A stretch of DNA of 11,464 bases from Planctomycetota bacterium (lineage in GTDB: Bacteria; Planctomycetota; UBA11346), in assembly GCA_947440715.1 (NCBI GenBank), contig CANETI010000039.1, forward strand, positions 1-11,464, given 5' to 3'. The position numbers were made by a program, and so were the translations under genes. Position 1 is the stretch's first letter. Every line of letters begins with the position of its first letter. The notes under the pieces are model-generated. The model did no database searches and was not told the origin of the DNA. It saw only the letters and a program-made list of their open reading frames with translations. Shown here in pieces: positions 6,564 through 11,464 of the stretch.

Positions 6564-9269
6564 TTAACGGTTGGCGTCGTCGCTGTGGCGACGTCCACCG
6601 TTTAGGGTGATCGCCAAGCGCACACGTGCGAATAATTCTTGCACGCCGCCGACCAGACAGCTGGTGAATAACGGATTGGTCGTGGTGTCACTGCCATTAT
6701 ACGGCAAGCGATGGCGTTTAACGAACTGTTGTGCCACCGATAAATCGATGACAGGAACCACCGGCATTAATTCATGTACGCGATTGATATACGCTTGCCA
6801 TTTATCCATTAAATCCAATTGGGCGGTTTTATCGTGGCTTAGCACTAACACCGTGAGCGTGCCGTTATAGGCAGCGCTTTTGCACTGTTCAGCAATAGTA
6901 TTAGCGGTTTCTTTGGTGGGCATTTTCGCCGTATCGACAATAACAAAAAGAATATCGGCTTTACCGGACGATTGTGTAAATGCGGACTTAAGTGACTCGG
7001 GACTGTCATAAGTGAATACGGTTGTAGCGGCTTGGTTGTCAGACATGGGAAGTAATGGATACGCGGCATTGAATAGTTGTTCGCTCAACTTTTCAGTGCC
7101 CTTTGGATGCGCTATGGCAATGGTATCAAGCGTAGCCAATGAATTATGGCTGCGCAGCATGCGCATTAAAAAAAAGCGATAATCGTTGTCGTTATCGGGG
7201 CGAAGGCTTGCAGCAGTTGGGAGTGGTTGGAGGCCCCCTGGAATGAGATTGAGAGACGTCGCAGTCGCAGGACGTCCAATGGCGATGACGGCTCCTGCGG
7301 TGTGCATGACAATGCGTGTATCGGTTGTGGTTGACGTGGCGTGTAATTCCACTGCGGTGACGGGTTTATTTGCATCCAACGCAATGATCAGCGGATCCCA
7401 TTGTAGTGCGGACATACGTTGCGCTGGTCGTTCAAATCTTTCTTCACCGCAAATAAGGGTCGCGCGTACGTCGCAGGGGATATTGACATGAATTAAAATA
7501 GCACAGCCATCTTTGCCAACATTTTTGGATGGTGGTGGTGTCATGGTAATGCGGCCGTCGCGGCTGGTGACAATTTGGTCGACGTCTGATGGAATGCCAA
7601 AGGGCAGTGAAAAAAAACCAACCGGTAATACGGGTTCGGTAAAGTTTGTATCACCGGGTTTTAGGTGAATAAGTGCGTTTGCCGTGGCTGTAGCGGCTGG
7701 AGGCGTGGTCGCATGTATGATCTGATTATAGCGCCGATATAGTTCTGGTCGTAATTTGGGCGGTAGTATGGAATCCAAAGTTTTGCGCGCTTCTTGTTTT
7801 TGACCTTGGCTCAACTGCATTTCCGCGGCTGCGATAACCAGTTCGGTGCGATCCATTCGGTTTTGAAATTCTTTACCCAATTTCTGCCTGAGTCCGTCAC
7901 TGCGCGCCGCGATCTCAGGGGTTGGCTCGACGGAACTAAGCGTCGATGCTGCTTGATCGAAACGCCCAGCCGCGAAATGGTCCTCGGCTTCGGCTAAGCG
8001 TGTTTGGGGCGATGGTTTAGTCTGCTTTTCTGACGCAGGTTTAGATGGTGCGAGCAATTGTTGCTGAATGGATTCAACCCGCGCGGTTAAGGTCGGATCA
8101 CTGGTTAATTGCTCGGTCGTAAGGCTTTTAAATAAGGCATCTGCGGCGGATAATTGTTTCTGATTTAACAACGACTCCACACTATCGAGTGTGGTATAAA
8201 CCGTTGTATCAACGGTAATCGTTTTCGGTTCTTTGTTGCGCGCACGACCACCCGCTACGATGAGAAGAATTAAGAGTCCAGCGGCAGCAGCCACGATCCA
8301 CGGCCAACGCCGCTTTTTTTGTTCTGTGGTGACAGGATGGATGGTGGAGGTGGCGTGGTGGCCATCAGGTATCGTCGCATCCAATTTTGGTTTTGCTGTC
8401 GATATTCCGGCAGGGGCTTCAACAGGGGTAACGGCAATCGCCGCTTTCAATGCGGCTGAAAATGTTGCCGCATCTGGGAAACGATCGCTGGCGCGTTTGG
8501 CTAACATTTTTTCCAGTAAACTATCCAACATTTTTAAATCTGGTCGAAGTTCTGACAGGCGCGGAATAGGTGCGTGTATATGTTGATGTAGGGCCTGAAT
8601 GGCGCTGGATGCGCGATATGGGGTCGTTCCCGTTAATCCGTGAAATAGTGAGCAGCCTAAACTATAGAGATCAGAAGCCGGCATTGGCATTTCACCGCGG
8701 CAGGCCTCTGGCGACATATAGGCGGGACTACCCATAATGGCGCCAGTTTGGGTTAACATCGCAGAGTCATCGGCTTTGGCTAAGCCAAAATCGGCTAATT
8801 TTGCCTGTCCCTTTCGCGTGATCATGATGTTATCAGGTTTGATGTCGCGATGAATAATGCCTAATCGATGTGCGGCGGATAAACCCTCGGCGGCTTGGCG
8901 ATGCATTTCCAACATCTGCCGCGCCGTCATGCGGTGTTTCTTTTTCAGTAATGATCCGAGGCTCCAGCCATCAACAAATTCGAGCACCATTAATACCAGT
9001 TCGTTGCCGTGCGGCCCTTTGCAGCGGGCCGTATCATGACAGGCAATCACATGTGGATGGACCAGGCGTCCGAGCGTTTGCGCCTCGCGATGAAAGCGAC
9101 CGATGTAGTCTTTGTCTTCAGCTAAATGAGGGGCAATAACTTTGATAGCGACTTGGCGATCTAAAGTAATTTGCACGCCCTTATAGACCGCGCCCATTGC
9201 TCCACGACCGAGGAGGCTGTCGAAGCGAAAACCGTCGACGGTAAAACCTATTAATGGATCTTCAGGCAT
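6564..9269 (-). CDS. Membrane Hanks-type serine/threonine protein kinase with large ectodomain
   Basis: A 901-residue receptor-like kinase. The N-terminal cytoplasmic catalytic domain (about 14-275) has the glycine loop GRGAMG (21-26), Lys43 in VAIK, a candidate helix-C Glu62, HRDIKPDN (140-147, catalytic Asp142), DFG (160-162) and SPE (186-188) in place of APE, so it should be active. A Pro/Thr-rich linker and basic KKRRW lead to one membrane helix (322-340), and the remaining 560 residues should lie outside the cytoplasmic membrane. That part has three helical repeat-like stretches (about 355-520, resembling TPR or TPR-like helices), a beta-rich segment (545-670) and an alpha/beta domain (690-890) that I do not recognise with certainty. 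Start at 9269 puts the kinase fold ten residues from the N-terminus as usual; the frame is open to 9314. It follows bshC by 84 bases on the same strand. Ligand and targets are unknown. Confidence 0.9.
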   Translation of the reverse strand: MPEDPLIGFTVDGFRFDSLLGRGAMGAVYKGVQITLDRQVAIKVIAPHLAEDKDYIGRFHREAQTLGRLVHPHVIACHDTARCKGPHGNELVLMVLEFVDGWSLGSLLKKKHRMTARQMLEMHRQAAEGLSAAHRLGIIHRDIKPDNIMITRKGQAKLADFGLAKADDSAMLTQTGAIMGSPAYMSPEACRGEMPMPASDLYSLGCSLFHGLTGTTPYRASSAIQALHQHIHAPIPRLSELRPDLKMLDSLLEKMLAKRASDRFPDAATFSAALKAAIAVTPVEAPAGISTAKPKLDATIPDGHHATSTIHPVTTEQKKRRWPWIVAAAAGLLILLIVAGGRARNKEPKTITVDTTVYTTLDSVESLLNQKQLSAADALFKSLTTEQLTSDPTLTARVESIQQQLLAPSKPASEKQTKPSPQTRLAEAEDHFAAGRFDQAASTLSSVEPTPEIAARSDGLRQKLGKEFQNRMDRTELVIAAAEMQLSQGQKQEARKTLDSILPPKLRPELYRRYNQIIHATTPPAATATANALIHLKPGDTNFTEPVLPVGFFSLPFGIPSDVDQIVTSRDGRITMTPPPSKNVGKDGCAILIHVNIPCDVRATLICGEERFERPAQRMSALQWDPLIIALDANKPVTAVELHATSTTTDTRIVMHTAGAVIAIGRPATATSLNLIPGGLQPLPTAASLRPDNDNDYRFFLMRMLRSHNSLATLDTIAIAHPKGTEKLSEQLFNAAYPLLPMSDNQAATTVFTYDSPESLKSAFTQSSGKADILFVIVDTAKMPTKETANTIAEQCKSAAYNGTLTVLVLSHDKTAQLDLMDKWQAYINRVHELMPVVPVIDLSVAQQFVKRHRLPYNGSDTTTNPLFTSCLVGGVQELFARVRLAITLNGGRRHSDDANR
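6568..6600 (+). terminator. Possible hairpin terminator downstream of acs
   Basis: A GC-rich stem CGTCGC/GCGACG (6578-6583 with 6588-6593, loop TGTG) is extended by outer pairs GG/CC and CGGT/ACCG (6568-6571 with 6597-6600), with small bulges between. It begins about 40 bases after the acs stop and lies inside the 3' end of the convergent kinase gene. It has only a short TTT after it on the plus strand, so it is a weak candidate for intrinsic termination and may be chance in coding sequence. Confidence 0.2.
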
Positions 9270-9353
9270 GCAGCACTCGCGCCGTGATCCTGTGCGGCAA
9301 ATGCGGGGGAGCAATTAGCGACTGCCTAGGACCACGAGGGCTGTTTATAGCGC
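9270..9353 (-). promoter_or_regulatory. Gap between bshC and the kinase gene
   Basis: This 84-base spacer could hold a promoter for the kinase, but I see no good -35/-10 pair, no strong hairpin with a T-run, and no clear Shine-Dalgarno sequence before the ATG at 9269. Readthrough transcription from bshC remains the simplest reading. Confidence 0.15.
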
Positions 9354-10748
9354 TCATGAAATCTTCATCCAATGATGTTGGCCTGGGCTTGCAGTTTTAG
9401 CACAAGCGACCAATTGATCGGCAATGCCTGGGCCATGTTCCCAAAGCACCTGGAACAAACTCATGACGCGTTCTTGTCGGATATTTTTAGGAAATACCTG
9501 CCCTTTGAGATGTCCCCAGGCTGGGCGTGCGTTGTCGTGTTGTTGTTGTCGCTTCAGGCTCGCGTCGATTTGACTGAGGTCATGTTGCAGGCGCTTAATG
9601 CCAGCCGCTAAACGGCGGACGTTTGCTGGTGTGGCCTGGCTTTGTTTTTGTTCGAGTGCGGTTATGGCCTGTTTAATGGTGGAAATATCTTGGGCAAAGG
9701 CATGTGGCGTGGTGGTCATTTCGTTAATTGGCGCATCACCAGACAAGGCATCCGGTTCGCTGTTCCAACGTGCGAGTCCGCGTGCCACTGAGGAGGAAAT
9801 AAGTGAAATTGAACAACGAGGAATAAGCGTCGGTGTGGTGACCTGCAAAGCCGTATAAAGTGGCGTTAAGAATGCGTGATAAGCTAATTCCCCAGGACCC
9901 GCGACATAGGCTTCCGCAGGCAGAGCTGCTTGTTGTAAAATCGGGCGTAAGCTAGCACCTGGGCTTATGATTAATGGTTCTTGCGTAAATAGTGCTCGCG
10001 CTTCACTGGCGGTTAATCCCATACGACCATCGGGACGGTCGGCAAATAATGGAGGTTCGTTTAATTCGCCAAAGGGATCAACCTTACCCGCTGCGATTAA
10101 ACGCGTTCGTAATTGTGCTAATTCAGTTGTCGGCCAGGCATCTAATGCACGTTTAAGGTGTGTTGACCACAGTGGACGCAATTGATGACCTTCAATACAC
10201 AGCAACCCATGCGTGGCAAATAATTGTTGCAGTAAACGGCACGTCCATTGCCCCATGGTTTCATCTGTGCTTGGACGTTGTTGCTCCAAAAATGAGTGAC
10301 CTAACCCAGGACCGAGGACGCGCTGCGCATGACTGACGAGCGCTTCCCACCAAGGGGCAGCTAAACGAAAACGTAAACTGGCACGGCCTTCTCCAAGCGT
10401 GTGAGCAAAGCGCAACACCTTACCAGATTGATCAATAAAATCTGCGTGACCGGCTTCGCCGACATCGTGATCCTCGGACGCGCACCAAAATATCGGTACT
10501 ACTTTATCGCCAGTTTGCCGACGTGCTTCTGCCGTGGCGATGGCGTGGCTAATTTTTACTAAGGTGTACAGCGGCCCACCGCCAATGGCTGGCTGTTGGC
10601 CAGTAACCACGCAGGTACTCGTGGGCTCACTCAAGATTCGTAAATGCTGACGCGCTGCGGTCGGACGGTCTGCGATTTGTTGCGCAAAACAGGCCAATAA
10701 CGCAGCTCGATCACGGGGGGGAATCATGCCTGTAGCATTGGCAGCCAA
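9354..10748 (-). CDS. bshC: BshC-like cysteine-adding enzyme of bacillithiol biosynthesis
   Basis: BshC is assigned to the last step of bacillithiol synthesis, adding cysteine to glucosaminyl-malate; bacillithiol is the glutathione-like thiol of Firmicutes and several other phyla. The 464-residue product carries VVTGQQ (47-52), GGPLYTLVK (57-65), VPIFWCASEDHD (84-95), the YVAGPGELAYH segment (281-291), LIPRCSISLI (308-317) and an alpha-helical coiled-coil stretch (about 350-410). It ends with RQERVMSLFQVLWEHGP (424-440), which aligns well with the B. subtilis C-terminus. It is about 75 residues shorter than the roughly 540-residue B. subtilis enzyme, with about 40 of these missing before VVTGQQ. 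The start is uncertain: TTG at 10748 (used here) or ATG at 10727, and an in-frame stop at 10767-10769 prevents a longer protein. It follows the TraF-like gene by 18 bases. bshA and bshB are not in the window. Confidence 0.88.
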   Translation of the reverse strand: MAANATGMIPPRDRAALLACFAQQIADRPTAARQHLRILSEPTSTCVVTGQQPAIGGGPLYTLVKISHAIATAEARRQTGDKVVPIFWCASEDHDVGEAGHADFIDQSGKVLRFAHTLGEGRASLRFRLAAPWWEALVSHAQRVLGPGLGHSFLEQQRPSTDETMGQWTCRLLQQLFATHGLLCIEGHQLRPLWSTHLKRALDAWPTTELAQLRTRLIAAGKVDPFGELNEPPLFADRPDGRMGLTASEARALFTQEPLIISPGASLRPILQQAALPAEAYVAGPGELAYHAFLTPLYTALQVTTPTLIPRCSISLISSSVARGLARWNSEPDALSGDAPINEMTTTPHAFAQDISTIKQAITALEQKQSQATPANVRRLAAGIKRLQHDLSQIDASLKRQQQHDNARPAWGHLKGQVFPKNIRQERVMSLFQVLWEHGPGIADQLVACAKTASPGQHHWMKIS

Positions 10749-10766
10749 TGCCGGTTCGTCCAGCGC

Positions 10767-11464
10767 TTAGAAATCGACCGCTAACTGGGCTGACAGTCGA
10801 GCTTCGCGGGGAACTTCACTGCCGTCGTAGGTGGTCGTATCCAATGACATGGCCCCAGCGACATCGAATCTGATTGCCCACAGATTGATTCCAACGCCTG
10901 CATGCACTAAAGCGCCAACATCGTCTTCGGCTAAATTTTGTGAATATCCAGCTCGCAAAGCGAAAAAGCGGAATATGTCCCATTCACCACCAAGTCGAAG
11001 CATTTGCGTGTCATAATTTCGCAAGATGGACTCGTTGGTCGTGAGGTCCAGGTCAACCGCGAAGCTTAATGTTTCATAAGGGATGAAGGCGACCCCGGCC
11101 ATGACCGATGGATCAAGCGTGTAATCATTATATTTAATCGCGCCGACGGTCGGCCCATCAAAAGATGGGGCATTTAGATTTCGAGCGGTTAATCCAAGTT
11201 GCAACATGCGCATGCGGAACATAACAGCGAGATCGAGTCCCCAGGTGACGGTTTGTTTATAATTATCGCGCGCATCATTAATTTGATCGGCGGCATCGTC
11301 TTTAAAGATTAAAACATCGGAACCGTACACTCGCCCGATCATGCCTTTGAGATTTCCGCCAACGGCAAAGTTTTCATTGATGGCATAACCAAAAGTGAGG
11401 GGTATTTCCATGATACCTGCACCGTAAATACGTGCGGCGGTCGTATTATTATCGAGTGTTCCAC
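10767..11464 (-). CDS. TraF_2-like outer-membrane beta-barrel protein (5' partial)
   Basis: The C-terminal 232 residues of a protein resembling the family annotated as conjugal transfer protein TraF (PF13729). The frame remains open to the window edge (it begins GTLDNNTTAARIYG), so the methionine at 11411 is internal and the N-terminus, with any signal peptide, is outside the window. It shows alternating amphipathic strands and the family's LQLGLTARNLNAPSF segment. The pattern continues with MAGVAFIPYETLSFAVDLDL, LRLGGEWDIFRFFALRAGYS and a Gly-rich AGVGINLWAIRFDVAGA. It ends in Phe, the usual C-terminal signal for outer-membrane barrel assembly. Family knowledge does not support a real link to conjugation, and nothing nearby suggests a conjugative element. 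It lies immediately upstream of bshC in the same frame and is probably cotranscribed with it. Confidence 0.78.
   Translation of the reverse strand, partial: GTLDNNTTAARIYGAGIMEIPLTFGYAINENFAVGGNLKGMIGRVYGSDVLIFKDDAADQINDARDNYKQTVTWGLDLAVMFRMRMLQLGLTARNLNAPSFDGPTVGAIKYNDYTLDPSVMAGVAFIPYETLSFAVDLDLTTNESILRNYDTQMLRLGGEWDIFRFFALRAGYSQNLAEDDVGALVHAGVGINLWAIRFDVAGAMSLDTTTYDGSEVPREARLSAQLAVDF

Noticed and set aside
7166..8586. Plus- and minus-strand frames of 60-117 codons inside the kinase gene
   Set aside because: The kinase frame is continuous and has all catalytic motifs and a membrane helix; the others show no conserved pattern.
10767..11464. Evidence of a conjugative plasmid or integrative element from a TraF gene
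   Set aside because: The family name is historical. The protein is a beta-barrel, unlike the thioredoxin-like F-plasmid TraF, and there is no relaxase, mating-pair, integrase or repeat boundary in the window.

Overview
This window looks like ordinary chromosomal DNA from a Gram-negative bacterium outside the well-studied model groups. The end of an outer-membrane beta-barrel gene points to a diderm envelope. A BshC-type bacillithiol gene, a large transmembrane Hanks-type kinase, a FolE2-type GTP cyclohydrolase and weak or absent Shine-Dalgarno sequences together suggest the Planctomycetota/Verrucomicrobiota (PVC) area. That placement is an inference from gene content and is not firm. I see no tRNA, rRNA, CRISPR array, insertion sequence, integrase or phage gene, and no gene-free stretch longer than 300 bases.

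Left part (1-2512). A 5'-truncated tRNA-dihydrouridine synthase gene (DusB type) runs into the window and converges with a yceF-like Maf nucleotide pyrophosphatase gene; the two reading frames overlap by 16 bases. A 141-base divergent promoter region then separates maf from folE2, the metal-flexible GTP cyclohydrolase that starts folate synthesis.

Middle (2579-6526). A plus-strand cluster follows: a small unrecognised coiled-coil protein, an ArgA-like GNAT acetyltransferase (probable N-acetylglutamate synthase), and a TylF-like SAM methyltransferase that overlaps the acetyltransferase by one base. It converges with a 96-residue ferredoxin gene whose first cluster motif lacks the second cysteine, so a 7Fe ([3Fe-4S][4Fe-4S]) type is likely. 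Across a 153-base divergent intergenic region lies a full-length acetyl-CoA synthetase (acs), whose key residue numbering matches the Salmonella enzyme almost exactly.

Right part (6564-11464). Three minus-strand genes are read from right to left: the C-terminal half of a TraF_2/PF13729-like outer-membrane protein, bshC in the same reading frame 18 bases after the upstream stop, and, 84 bases further on, a 901-residue membrane serine/threonine kinase. The kinase has a large ectodomain with a TPR-like region, a beta-rich segment and a C-terminal alpha/beta domain that may be a degenerate SGNH fold.

Most genes are housekeeping functions (tRNA modification, nucleotide house-cleaning, folate, arginine, acetate activation, thiol metabolism). 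The parts most likely to be new are the kinase ectodomain, the small coiled-coil protein and the TraF-like/bshC/kinase arrangement. I found no convincing evidence of a complete undescribed defence or mobile system.
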